Below are positions 16,026 to 24,540 of a stretch of 43,619 bases of DNA, one piece after another; the stretch's first letter is position 1, and the number at the start of each line of letters is the position of its first letter. The position numbers were made by a program, and so were the translations under genes. The stretch is from Burkholderiales bacterium (GTDB taxonomy: Bacteria; Pseudomonadota; Gammaproteobacteria; Burkholderiales; Burkholderiaceae), in contig JAMFSK010000084.1 of assembly GCA_026225235.1 (NCBI GenBank), positions 1-43,619 of the forward strand, read 5' to 3'. The notes under the pieces were generated by a model. It was not told where the DNA came from, searched no databases, and saw nothing but the letters and a program-made list of their open reading frames with translations.

Positions 16026-17624
16026 CTAAGCGGAGAACCCCAGACCCGCATGCGAAGGATGGAGACGGAACAGAGAAATAGCCTGAGTCAGTTCACGGCC
16101 CTGGTCCTCGAGCGACTTGGAGGCGGCGGCAGCCTGCTCGACGAGCGCGGCGTTTTGCTGGGTCACCTCGTCCATGTTGGTAATGGCCTGGTTGACTTGC
16201 TCGATGCCGCGACTCTGCTCGGTGGAGGCGGCCGCAATTTCACCCATGATGTCGGTCACGCGCGCGACGGCCTGCGTGACTTCTCCCATGGTCTTGCCCG
16301 CTTCGTTTGCAAACGACGAGCCGTCCCGGATTTTTTGCCCCGAGGCCGAAATCAGGTCCTTGATTTCCTTCGCGGCACTCGACGATCGCTGCGCGAGGTT
16401 GCGCACTTCGGCTGCAACGACCGCAAAGCCGCGACCTTCCTCGCCCGCTCGTGCCGCTTCGACTGCGGCATTGAGCGCAAGAATATTGGTCTGGAAAGCG
16501 ATGCCTTCGATGATGCTTGTGATGTCGGCGATCTTTGCGGAACTCTGACTGATGTCGCCCATGGTTTGCACCATCCTGTCTACGACGGCGTTCCCCTTGC
16601 GCGCGATTTCCGACGCGTTGACCGACAGTGCGCTGGCCTGGAGCGCGTTTTCGGCGTTCTGTTTCACGGTGCTCGTCAGCTCTTCCATGCTGGACGCGGT
16701 TTCCTGCAGCGATGACGCCTGCTGTTCCGTACGGGATGAGAGGTCGACGTTACCTGAGGCAATCTCGTTCGAGCCGGTTGCAATGCTTTCCGCGGACAGG
16801 CGGACCTTGCCGACGAGCGTGACCAGGCTGCGCTGCATTTCCGCCATCGACGCGAGTACGCTTCCCGTATGGGCGTGGTGAGCTTCGTTGATGTTTTCAA
16901 GGTTGCCTTGCGCGACGCGCTGTGTGATCTCGCTAAGTTCGTCGGGCTCCGCCCCCAGGGCGCGCGCGAGACCACGCGTGATCAGGAAACCCGCGACAAT
17001 TGCTGCGATCAGGGCCGCCAGCGAGACGGCGCTGAGAATCATCCATTGCCTTGCATAGTGCCGAGTGGATTCTTCGACGAGCCTGTCGGAGCGCGCTTGC
17101 GCATACTCTGAATACGCATTTGTTGCCTGGATCAAGGCCGCCAGCAATGGCCGGCAATCGTTGTCGATTTTTTGCACGGCCTCGTCGCGCTTGTTGGCCA
17201 CCGCGAGATCGACGATGGCCTGGGCGACCGGGCCGTAGGAGGTTTCGATCTGCGCGATGTTGCCCACTAGGCGGCGTCCTTCGTCGCTGGCATCGGGGGA
17301 GGTAAGCACCATTTGAGTCAGTTGATGCAGCCCGGTCTCGACATCGAGCTGCGCCTGGGCCTCCGCGGCTTTCTCCATCGCGAAATCGGATGGCGTCGTG
17401 ACGAGTGCCATATTGCGCGCGGCAATGGCCCGCCGGTCGACGGCGGTCCGGACCTTTTCGGCGATGTGGGCGCGTGCGTTAATCCCGGATACGAATCCAG
17501 CGAAACGCTGGTTTGAATCACTCAGGGCCGTTAAGGAGAGGCCCGAAACGATCAGAACGATCGCGGCCAGCATGCCGAAGCTCGTCGACAGCTGAGCCTT
17601 GATGGATATTTTTCTTGTTGTCAC
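16026..17624 (-). CDS. Methyl-accepting chemotaxis protein, 532 aa
   Basis: Classical membrane chemoreceptor: short cytoplasmic N-terminus, membrane segment about 16-36, a helical periplasmic sensor of about 155 residues, second membrane segment about 194-217, HAMP, and a signalling domain with the invariant tip '[20 protein letters not shown]' followed by the '[18 protein letters not shown]' arm. Start is GTG at 17624, with GGAAG eight bases upstream; the frame to 17717 would add 31 non-conserved residues. No CheR-binding NWETF-type tail is seen (it ends ...HAGLGFSA). It should signal through CheW/CheA to the flagellar motor. Ligand unknown; no chemotaxis kinase genes are nearby. The 17625-17913 gap upstream shows no FliA-type promoter I could support. 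Confidence 0.88.
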   Translation of the reverse strand: MTTRKISIKAQLSTSFGMLAAIVLIVSGLSLTALSDSNQRFAGFVSGINARAHIAEKVRTAVDRRAIAARNMALVTTPSDFAMEKAAEAQAQLDVETGLHQLTQMVLTSPDASDEGRRLVGNIAQIETSYGPVAQAIVDLAVANKRDEAVQKIDNDCRPLLAALIQATNAYSEYAQARSDRLVEESTRHYARQWMILSAVSLAALIAAIVAGFLITRGLARALGAEPDELSEITQRVAQGNLENINEAHHAHTGSVLASMAEMQRSLVTLVGKVRLSAESIATGSNEIASGNVDLSSRTEQQASSLQETASSMEELTSTVKQNAENALQASALSVNASEIARKGNAVVDRMVQTMGDISQSSAKIADITSIIEGIAFQTNILALNAAVEAARAGEEGRGFAVVAAEVRNLAQRSSSAAKEIKDLISASGQKIRDGSSFANEAGKTMGEVTQAVARVTDIMGEIAAASTEQSRGIEQVNQAITNMDEVTQQNAALVEQAAAASKSLEDQGRELTQAISLFRLHPSHAGLGFSA

Positions 17625-17913
17625 AGATTTTTCTTCCGGTTGACTTTCGAAAACAGGCGAGTGCACATGAGTGGAAGGCGACGAAGGTCTGCTCGAATTC
17701 AACAGGACACACAACACGCGCCACCATGTGCAACTACGTCAATTCCATTTCGAAGTTGAGAAGGATGGCAAAATAATTTTTTTGTCCATGCTCTGCATAC
17801 CGCAGCGGCAATAAGCTGACAAATTACGTTCTGCTAGTGTGTTCTTTGCACTCGCAACGATTAAACGATTCGTGATGCCTAGCCGAAAATCGGCTCGTGC
17901 TCCAGGTCAACGC

Positions 17914-18861
17914 TCAATCCCACGTTCCCCGTGCACTCGCCAGCGGAGCGCCCTCGACCGGAGGCTTGTCCGCCACCTGCGCGAACCAGTCGGCCAGAAA
18001 ATCAATCAATGCGCTGACCTTGGCCGAGAGATTCATCCTTTCCCCATACACGGCATAGACATCCGCGCTCGGCAGCGACCAGTCGGGGAGCACCATCTGT
18101 AACGCCCCTGAGCGCAGATGCGCCTGCACATCCCACTCAGATCGCATCAGCACGCCGTGACCCGCGAGCGCCCAGATCAGCGCGGTCTCGCCGTCATTGC
18201 TGCTCAGCGAGCCACGAACCTTGACGGTTTCCTGTTTGCGCCCGCGAGACAGATGCCAGGTGCCATACGCGGCGTCGTTTTCGCGCAGCACGATGCATTG
18301 GTGGCTTTGCAGATCGCGTGGGGTCGCCGGCACACCGGCTTTTTCAAGGTATTCGGGCGAGGCGCACAGAAAACGCCTGTTTGCCGCGATCTTGCGCGCG
18401 ACCATCCGCGAGTCGGGTAGTTGCCCAAACCAGATCCCGACGTCGTAGGCCTGGTCGGCGAGGTTGATCGAACGGTCGGTCAGCGTCAACTGCACGTCGA
18501 CTTCCGCATAGCGTCGCGCGAACGCGGAAACGGCCGGCGCAATATGACGCCGCCCGAAACCGAAGGTGGCGTTGACCCGCAGCAATCCTTTCGGAATGGC
18601 TCGGCTGCTCGACACCATCCGGTCGAGCTCCTCGAGTTCGACCAGCAGCCGGGTGCCGTTCGACAAATAGAGCTCGCCCTCCTGTGTCACGCTGAGCCGG
18701 CGCGTGGTGCGATTGAGCAGGCGCACACCGAGCCGCGTTTCCATTCGCGCGAGGCGCACGCTGATGGCGGGCGGGGTGACGCCGAGCTCGCGCGCGAGCG
18801 CCGACAGGCTGCCCTGCTTGACGAGTTGCACAAAGAACGCGAGGTCGGAGATCGAATCCAT
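17914..18861 (-). CDS. LysR-family transcriptional regulator, 315 aa
   Basis: N-terminal winged helix-turn-helix ('LAFFVQLVKQGSLSALARELGVTPPAISVRLARMETRLGVRLLNRTTRR', seen in shorter pieces at residues 6-55) followed by the periplasmic-binding-like effector domain. It is transcribed away from the LeuC-like gene across a 133-base gap, the usual layout in which a LysR protein activates the divergent operon in response to a pathway intermediate. The A/T-rich gap contains an inverted repeat (18877-18910). It has the length and 'RRLSVTQEGELYL' linker of the subgroup often seen next to dehydrogenase or porin genes. The effector is not predictable. Confidence 0.9.
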   Translation of the reverse strand: MDSISDLAFFVQLVKQGSLSALARELGVTPPAISVRLARMETRLGVRLLNRTTRRLSVTQEGELYLSNGTRLLVELEELDRMVSSSRAIPKGLLRVNATFGFGRRHIAPAVSAFARRYAEVDVQLTLTDRSINLADQAYDVGIWFGQLPDSRMVARKIAANRRFLCASPEYLEKAGVPATPRDLQSHQCIVLRENDAAYGTWHLSRGRKQETVKVRGSLSSNDGETALIWALAGHGVLMRSEWDVQAHLRSGALQMVLPDWSLPSADVYAVYGERMNLSAKVSALIDFLADWFAQVADKPPVEGAPLASARGTWD

Positions 18862-18876
18862 TTGTTACTTGCGTTT

Positions 18877-18910
18877 AAGAATAGATTTAATGAGACTGCA
18901 TTATATTCTT
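18877..18910. promoter_or_regulatory. Inverted repeat in the LysR / leuC-like divergent gap
   Basis: AAGAATA (18877-18883) and its exact complement TATTCTT (18904-18910) are separated by 20 bases in an AT-rich segment between the two divergent genes. It is a candidate LysR binding region; the spacing is larger than the usual T-N11-A half-site, so the assignment is tentative. Confidence 0.35.
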
Positions 18911-18994
18911 TAGCCATCTGGATAGACTGTGTTGGTCGCAAGGCTGCGTGAATTGCCCGCAGCGGCAGGCATAACAAGACTATTCGGAGGGGAT

Positions 18995-20419
18995 GTGCCG
19001 CAGACGTTGTACGAAAAGCTGGTTGAATCCCACACTGTGGCTCGGCTCGATGCAGAACACGTCCTGTTGTATACGGACCTGCACATCATGAACGAATACA
19101 CCAGCCCGCAGGCGTTTAACGGCTTGGTGGAACGCGGGGTGCCGGTGCGGCGCCCGGCTCAGCAAATGAGTGTCGTCGACCACGTGATCCCGACGCGTCC
19201 CGATCCGGTCGGCAAACGCGTGATCGTGGTCGAAGCTGCGGCGCGTCAGGCGAGCAACTTCACGCGCAACTGCGAACGCTATGGCATCCAGTTGTTCGAC
19301 GTCAATGATCCGCTTCAGGGTATCGAACACGTTGTAGCGCCCGAGGCGGGCCTGATCCGTCCGGGGATGGTCGTGCTGTGCGGCGACAGCCATACCACGA
19401 CCTACGGCGCCTTCGGCGCGCTGGGTTTCGGTATCGGCACCTCGGAAATCGAACACGTTCTCGCGACACAGACCCTGTCATACCGCGTCGCACAGACCAT
19501 GCGGATTCGCATCGACGGGCTCCTGCCCGCCGGCACCACCGCGAAGGACCTCGTGCTGTGCCTGATCTCGCGGATCAGCGCGCAGGGTGCGCGTGGCTTC
19601 GCAGTGGAATACACCGGCGAGGCGATTGGCTCGCTGAGCATCGAAGCGCGCATGACGCTCTGTAATATGACAGTCGAGGCGGGCGCTCGTGCGGTGCTGA
19701 TCGCGCCGGACGACAAGACATTCGCCTACCTGCGCGAGCATCTCGGCAATCTCGACGCAGCGCAGATGGAAACGGCCATCGCGGGCTGGCGTGATCTGCA
19801 CTCGGACGCCGATGCGCATTTCGATGAAGAATTGAGTTTCTCGGCGGCCGAAGTCGCACCCTTTGTCACGTGGGGCACGAGCCCCGACCAGGCCATTCCG
19901 GTCGATGGCAACATTCCCGGCCCGAGCGACGGCGCCGATCGGACGATCAGCTCGGCGACGTCCCGTGCGCTCGACTATATCGGCCTCGCTGCGGGCTCGC
20001 GAATTGAAGGCACGCCGATCGACCGCGTGTTTATCGGCTCATGCACCAACGGCCGCATTGAAGACCTGCGCGCCGCCGCTGCAGTCGTTCACGAAGGTAT
20101 GCATGTCGCGCCGTCGGTCCGCGCGATGATTGTGCCGGGCTCGGGCGCGGTGCGCGCGCAGGCCGAAAAAGAAGGGTTGTCGGAGATCTTTATCAAGGCC
20201 GGCTTCGAATGGCGCCAGCCGGGCTGCTCGATGTGCCTCGCGATGAACGACGACGTACTGCGTCCGGGTGAACGATGCGCGTCGACCACCAACCGCAATT
20301 TCGAAGGACGTCAGGGGCGCGACAGCCGTACGCATCTGATGAGCCCGGCGATGGCCGCGGCTGCCGCGATTGCGGGCTGTATCACCGATATTCGCAAATG
20401 GGAGCGCGCTGATGCCTGA
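18995..20419 (+). CDS. leuC: LeuC-like 3-isopropylmalate dehydratase large subunit paralogue, 474 aa
   Basis: Aconitase-superfamily large subunit. The three cysteines that ligate the [4Fe-4S] cluster are visible: Cys350 in 'GSCTNGR' and Cys411/Cys414 in 'GCSMCLAMN'. Other landmarks are 'DHVIPTR', 'GDSHTTTYGAFGALGFGIGT' and 'FEGRQGRDSRTHLMSP'. Start is taken as GTG at 18995 after GGAGGGG (VPQTLYEKL matches the usual LeuC N-terminus MPRTLFEKI-type); the GTG at 18929 is possible but adds 22 unlike residues. Overlaps the small-subunit gene by eight bases. No leuB or leuA is adjacent; instead a PdxA-like dehydrogenase, hydrolase and transporter follow, so a catabolic role on an unknown hydroxy-acid is more likely than leucine biosynthesis. 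Confidence 0.85.
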   Translation: MPQTLYEKLVESHTVARLDAEHVLLYTDLHIMNEYTSPQAFNGLVERGVPVRRPAQQMSVVDHVIPTRPDPVGKRVIVVEAAARQASNFTRNCERYGIQLFDVNDPLQGIEHVVAPEAGLIRPGMVVLCGDSHTTTYGAFGALGFGIGTSEIEHVLATQTLSYRVAQTMRIRIDGLLPAGTTAKDLVLCLISRISAQGARGFAVEYTGEAIGSLSIEARMTLCNMTVEAGARAVLIAPDDKTFAYLREHLGNLDAAQMETAIAGWRDLHSDADAHFDEELSFSAAEVAPFVTWGTSPDQAIPVDGNIPGPSDGADRTISSATSRALDYIGLAAGSRIEGTPIDRVFIGSCTNGRIEDLRAAAAVVHEGMHVAPSVRAMIVPGSGAVRAQAEKEGLSEIFIKAGFEWRQPGCSMCLAMNDDVLRPGERCASTTNRNFEGRQGRDSRTHLMSPAMAAAAAIAGCITDIRKWERADA

Positions 20420-21050
20420 TTTCACCCGAGTCGAAGGGGTGGCCGCGCCGCTGCCGATCGCCAACCTCGATACCGACCAGATCATGCCGAAGCAATTCCT
20501 GCTCGGCACCGACAAGTCGGGGCTCGCAGCGGGGGTGTTGTATAACCTGCGCTTCGCACCCGACGGCAGCACGCGCGAAGATTTCGTGCTTAACACGAAA
20601 GCGTACGCGGGAGCCAGTATCCTGGTCGGCGGCGCAAACTTTGGCTGCGGCTCGAGCCGCGAACATGCGGTCTGGGGCCTTCAGCAATTTGGTGTTGCTG
20701 CCATAATTGCACCAAGCTACGGCGAAATTTTTTATTACAACGCGGCCAATAACCGGCTGCTGACGATCGTGCTGTCGCCCGCGCAAATCGAGGAGATGAC
20801 CGCGGAGATCTCGAATCCGGCGTCGAACGTGCTGACGATCGACGTCGAAAACCAGGTGGTGCGAACGGCCTCGGGCCGTTCTTATGCGTTCCAGATGGAA
20901 CCGCGTCATCGCAAGATGTATCTGGACGGACTCGACGTCCTCGGCGCATCGTTGCAGATGCTGCCCGAGATCGAGACGTTCGAACGCGCACACTGGACCC
21001 GCAACCCATGGACTCGGGTGCTGCCGCTGCCGCACCCCGAGCGCGCCTGA
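20412..21050 (+). CDS. leuD: LeuD-like 3-isopropylmalate dehydratase small subunit paralogue, 212 aa
   Basis: Swivel domain of the LeuCD hydro-lyase. Key segments: 'NLDTDQIMPKQFL' (18-30) and 'GANFGCGSSREHAVWGL' (74-90), containing the substrate-contacting Ser-Arg, plus 'FYYNAANNRLL'. Length is normal for LeuD. The ATG at 20412 lies within the end of the leuC-like gene (eight-base overlap), so the two subunits are translationally coupled. Together they would interconvert 2- and 3-hydroxy dicarboxylates through a dehydrated intermediate. The substrate here is unknown and by context probably not isopropylmalate. Confidence 0.86.
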   Translation: MPDFTRVEGVAAPLPIANLDTDQIMPKQFLLGTDKSGLAAGVLYNLRFAPDGSTREDFVLNTKAYAGASILVGGANFGCGSSREHAVWGLQQFGVAAIIAPSYGEIFYYNAANNRLLTIVLSPAQIEEMTAEISNPASNVLTIDVENQVVRTASGRSYAFQMEPRHRKMYLDGLDVLGASLQMLPEIETFERAHWTRNPWTRVLPLPHPERA

Positions 21051-21094
21051 AGGCGTGCCGGACCGGTCCCCCCACAATACATGGAGAGAAAGTA

Positions 21095-22114
21095 ATGAAA
21101 CCCCTGATCGGAATTATGCTCGGCGATGTCACTGGCATCGGCCCTGAACTCGTCGTCAAGCTGCTCTCGACACCCGAAGCGCGCCAGAAGGCCGACGTCG
21201 TGATCATTGGTGACGCGCGTGTGCTTGAGCTCGGCATGAAAGACGCCGGCGTGCGCATTCCCTACGTCAAGATCGACAAGATCGGCGATGCCGTTCACAG
21301 CGCTGAAGCCGTGCCGCTGATCGACCTCAACAACATCGACCCTGCGCTCTACGAACGCGGCCAACTCAACGCCGAATCGGGCCGCCTGACAGGCGAAACG
21401 CTGAAGGTCATGACCGACCTCGCGCTCGACGGCCAGCTCGACGGCATCTGCTTTGCGCCGCTGAATAAAGCGGCCCTGCATCGCGGCGGCTGGAACTATC
21501 ACGACGAACACCAGATGTTTGCCGCGTGGACGAAGCACGTCGGCTACTTCGGTGAAGTCAACATCATTCCGCAGTTCGCGACCTTCCGCGTGACCTCGCA
21601 CGTTGCGCTGCGCAAGGCTGTCGACATGGTCAAGCCGGACCGCATCGAAGGTGCGCTGGTGCTGGCTCACGAAACGATGCGCGCGTTCGGCAAGACCTCG
21701 CCGCGTATCGGCGTGGCTGCGCTCAACCCGCACGGCGGCGAGAACGGCCTGTTCGGCGACGAAGAAATCACCATCATTCGCCCGACGCTCGAGGCACTGC
21801 GTGCCAAGGGCCTCACGAGCGAAGGCCCGTTCCCGTCGGACACCGTGTTCATCAAGGCACGCCGCGGTGACTTCGACGCGGTCGTGATCATGTATCACGA
21901 CCAGGGCCAGATCGCGACGAAGCTGCTGGGTTTCTCGTCGGGCGTGACGCTGACCGGTGGTCTGAAGACGGTCTATGCCACCCCCGCACACGGCGTCGCT
22001 TACGACATCGTCGGTCAGGGCACGGCGGACGTTGGTGCGATGAGCGCCGCGTTCACGGTTGCCGTCGACAACGCGAAGGCTCGCAAGACCGCGCGCGAAG
22101 CGGTGGCAAGCTAA
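21095..22114 (+). CDS. pdxA: PdxA-family NAD-dependent dehydrogenase, 339 aa
   Basis: Resembles 4-hydroxythreonine-4-phosphate dehydrogenase: 'IGIMLGDVTGIGPELVVKLL' at the N-terminus, 'IADHH'-equivalent metal-binding region around 'NYHDEHQMFAAW', 'LNPHGGENGLFGDEE', and the C-terminal 'MYHDQGQIATKLLGF' with 'AYDIVGQGTADVGAMSAAF'. PdxA belongs to the same fold as LeuB/isocitrate dehydrogenase, oxidising a hydroxyl and decarboxylating beta to it. PdxA2-type paralogues serve catabolic routes rather than vitamin B6 synthesis; the position after leuC/leuD-like genes supports such a role. GGAGAGAAAG precedes the ATG at 21095. No DUF1537 kinase, the usual PdxA2 partner, is present here. Confidence 0.82.
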   Translation: MKPLIGIMLGDVTGIGPELVVKLLSTPEARQKADVVIIGDARVLELGMKDAGVRIPYVKIDKIGDAVHSAEAVPLIDLNNIDPALYERGQLNAESGRLTGETLKVMTDLALDGQLDGICFAPLNKAALHRGGWNYHDEHQMFAAWTKHVGYFGEVNIIPQFATFRVTSHVALRKAVDMVKPDRIEGALVLAHETMRAFGKTSPRIGVAALNPHGGENGLFGDEEITIIRPTLEALRAKGLTSEGPFPSDTVFIKARRGDFDAVVIMYHDQGQIATKLLGFSSGVTLTGGLKTVYATPAHGVAYDIVGQGTADVGAMSAAFTVAVDNAKARKTAREAVAS

Positions 22115-22236
22115 GCATTACTGCATCGCTCAGGTAGAGCGTCGCGCGCGTCGACTGGGGGATATCCCGCCGGAGACACGGGAAGCGCGCGGCGTGTTTT
22201 TGAAATGGAATCACGCATTGCCAACGAGGTCAGCAC

Positions 22237-23115
22237 ATGTTTGAGAATTTCACCAAGACAACGATCAAGACCAGCGGCGCCGAGATTGTGACGGTCAAGG
22301 GTGGCGAAGGCCCGCCGCTGCTGTTGATGCACGGCAACCCGTTCAACCACTTGTCGTGGCACAAGATTGCACCGCGTCTTGCCGAAGAGTTCACGGTCGT
22401 GTGTACCGACCTGCGTGGCTATGGCGACAGCTCGAAGCCGCCCGGCGGTGGCGACCACTCTGACTACTCGTTCCGCGCCATGGCGCAGGATCAGGTCGAG
22501 GTGATGGAAGCGCTCGGTTACGACCAGTTCTATGCGGCAGGCCACGACCGCGGCGCGCGCGTGCTGCATCGCATGTGCCTCGACCATGGCGACAAGGTGC
22601 TCAAGGCCGGCTTCATGGACATGCTGCCGCAACACCACCTGCTCAACAACGTGACGCGCCAGTGGGGCAAGTTCTCGTGGCACTGGTTCTTCATGATCCA
22701 GGCCTACCCGACGCCGGAAAAGATGATGGGCGCCGACCCCGAGTTCTTCATCATGCGCAAGCTGTCGAAGACCGACCAGGGCACGAAGTTCTTCGGCCCG
22801 GAAGCGCTCGCCGACTACATCCGCTGCATCAAGAACCCGGAAGTGATCCACGCGATGTGCGAGGACTACCGTGCGACCTTCGGCATCGACCTCGACATGG
22901 ATACCGCCGACTTCGAAGCGGGTCGCCGCGTCGAAAATCCGTCGCTCATCCTGTGGGGCGCGAAGGGCGGCGTGGGCCGTAACCATGACGCAGCCGAAGT
23001 CTGGAGCCATTACGCCAACAACATCGTCAAGACGGCAACCGTGCCTTCAGGCCACTACCTGCAGGAAGAATGCCCTGACGAAACGTACGACGTGCTGCGG
23101 AACTTCTTCCTGTAG
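22237..23115 (+). CDS. Haloacetate (fluoroacetate) dehalogenase-like alpha/beta hydrolase, 292 aa
   Basis: Alpha/beta hydrolase with an Asp nucleophile. The segment HDRGAR gives Asp104 and the two halide/carboxylate-binding arginines Arg105 and Arg108 expected of fluoroacetate dehalogenase. His149-Trp150 ('WHWFF') and Tyr211 ('EDYRA') match the fluoride-stabilising His-Trp-Tyr set; His273 ('SGHYLQEE') and Asp128 complete the triad. Length matches the family (about 300 aa). GAGG lies seven bases before the ATG. Sequence therefore supports hydrolysis of a C-halogen bond in a 2-haloacid, though relatives with other substrates exist. It follows the PdxA-like gene by 122 bases and precedes an MFS carrier, so the substrate probably belongs to the same catabolic unit. 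Confidence 0.8.
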   Translation: MFENFTKTTIKTSGAEIVTVKGGEGPPLLLMHGNPFNHLSWHKIAPRLAEEFTVVCTDLRGYGDSSKPPGGGDHSDYSFRAMAQDQVEVMEALGYDQFYAAGHDRGARVLHRMCLDHGDKVLKAGFMDMLPQHHLLNNVTRQWGKFSWHWFFMIQAYPTPEKMMGADPEFFIMRKLSKTDQGTKFFGPEALADYIRCIKNPEVIHAMCEDYRATFGIDLDMDTADFEAGRRVENPSLILWGAKGGVGRNHDAAEVWSHYANNIVKTATVPSGHYLQEECPDETYDVLRNFFL

Positions 23116-23201
23116 TACGGCCGGCGGCCGACGTATCGCGTACGGGGCCGGACGGCCCCGGCGCGGTGCGACGCCGCACAAGAAGACAACTGGAGGAAGA
23201 C

Positions 23202-24476
23202 ATGTCGCAATCGCCCCCTCAGCGAGGCAGGGCGAGGCTCACCTTCGTGCTGCTTTGCATCATGGCGTTCATCATGTACGTCGACCGGACCAATATGTCC
23301 GTCGCGGCGCCTGTGTTGGGCAAGGAACTGGGCTTCACCAATACGCACCTAGGGCTGATCTTCTCGGCCTTTGCGCTTGCGTATAGCGTTTTCATGATTC
23401 CGGGCGGGTGGCACAGCGACCGCATCGGCTCGCGCAAGGGCATGCTGCTCTATGGCGTGATCTGGTCGGTTGCCACGATCGCCACCGGCCTCATTGGCAG
23501 TTTTGTAGCACTCGTTGTCGCGCGCTTCGCGGTGGGTCTCGGCGAGGCGCCGATCTATCCGACCGCGGCCCGCATGATTGCCCGCGTGATTCCCGAGGAG
23601 CGCCGCGGCACCGCGCTCGGCACGATGCATGCAACCGGGCGTGTCGCCAATGCGCTCGCGCCGCTGATCGTGACGGCGTTGATCATCGCGTTCTCCTGGC
23701 GTCTGACCTTCATCATCCTCGGTGCTGTCACGCTGGTTTACATGTTCATCATGTATGCAAGCCTCAGTGAAGCGAAGCGCCATTCGGAACCTGTGCCGAC
23801 CGTGCCGGCTCGTCGCCCGGTCGACTGGCCCGACATGCTGCGCCGGGTCTGGCCCGCTATGGCCGCCTGCTTCTGCCACGGCTGGGTGCTCTGGTTCTTC
23901 CTGAACTGGATTCCGTCGTTTTTCTCGCAACGCTACGGTCTCAAGCTCGAACACAACGCCATCTTCTCGGCGCTCGTCCTGCTCGGTGGGTCGCTTGGCA
24001 CGGCAGCGGGCGGCGTGCTGACCGACTGGCGTTTCAAGCAGACGGGAAATCGATTGCGCGCCCGTCGTGAAATCATCATCTTCGGTTTCCTCGCTTCGAT
24101 CCTGGGTCTGATCCCGCTGCTGATCACGCACGACATCATCATCAGCGCAGTGAGCCTCGGCTTCGCGTTCTTTTGTTCCGAACTGGCGGACTCGCCTTTG
24201 TGGGTGGTCGGTACCGAAGTGTCAATCGAACACTCGGCGACCTCGAGCGCCTGCACCTTCACGGGCATGGCGATCGCCGGCGCGGTCTCGCCGGTCGTCG
24301 TCGGCGCGCTGCTCGACTTTTCGCATGGCAACTGGGCCGTCGCGTTCGGCGCTTCGATTGTCGTGCTGTTGCTGGGACCCCTGTTCACGATGCGCATCCG
24401 TCTGGACGACGGCGGCGAGACCCCTCTGCCCGCGGCTGATGCACCGCATTCCGTAGCACATGCCGCATCACGATAA
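23202..24476 (+). CDS. MFS anion:cation symporter-family transporter, 424 aa
   Basis: Twelve-helix major facilitator of the ACS type (tartrate, phthalate, hexuronate carriers). The first helix ends in 'YVDRTNMSVAAPVLGKELGF', the standard ACS opening, and the loop 2-3 motif reads 'GGWHSDRIGSRKGM' (G-x3-D-x2-G-x-R). GGAGG lies five bases before the ATG at 23202. It probably imports the organic acid handled by the preceding LeuCD/PdxA/dehalogenase-like enzymes. Substrate not assignable from sequence. Confidence 0.87.
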   Translation: MSQSPPQRGRARLTFVLLCIMAFIMYVDRTNMSVAAPVLGKELGFTNTHLGLIFSAFALAYSVFMIPGGWHSDRIGSRKGMLLYGVIWSVATIATGLIGSFVALVVARFAVGLGEAPIYPTAARMIARVIPEERRGTALGTMHATGRVANALAPLIVTALIIAFSWRLTFIILGAVTLVYMFIMYASLSEAKRHSEPVPTVPARRPVDWPDMLRRVWPAMAACFCHGWVLWFFLNWIPSFFSQRYGLKLEHNAIFSALVLLGGSLGTAAGGVLTDWRFKQTGNRLRARREIIIFGFLASILGLIPLLITHDIIISAVSLGFAFFCSELADSPLWVVGTEVSIEHSATSSACTFTGMAIAGAVSPVVVGALLDFSHGNWAVAFGASIVVLLLGPLFTMRIRLDDGGETPLPAADAPHSVAHAASR

Positions 24477-24540
24477 ATAGAAAGAAGCCCGCATGGGCGA
24501 AGAGTAGAAGAGCACATTCCACAAACAGGAGACTGCAGAA

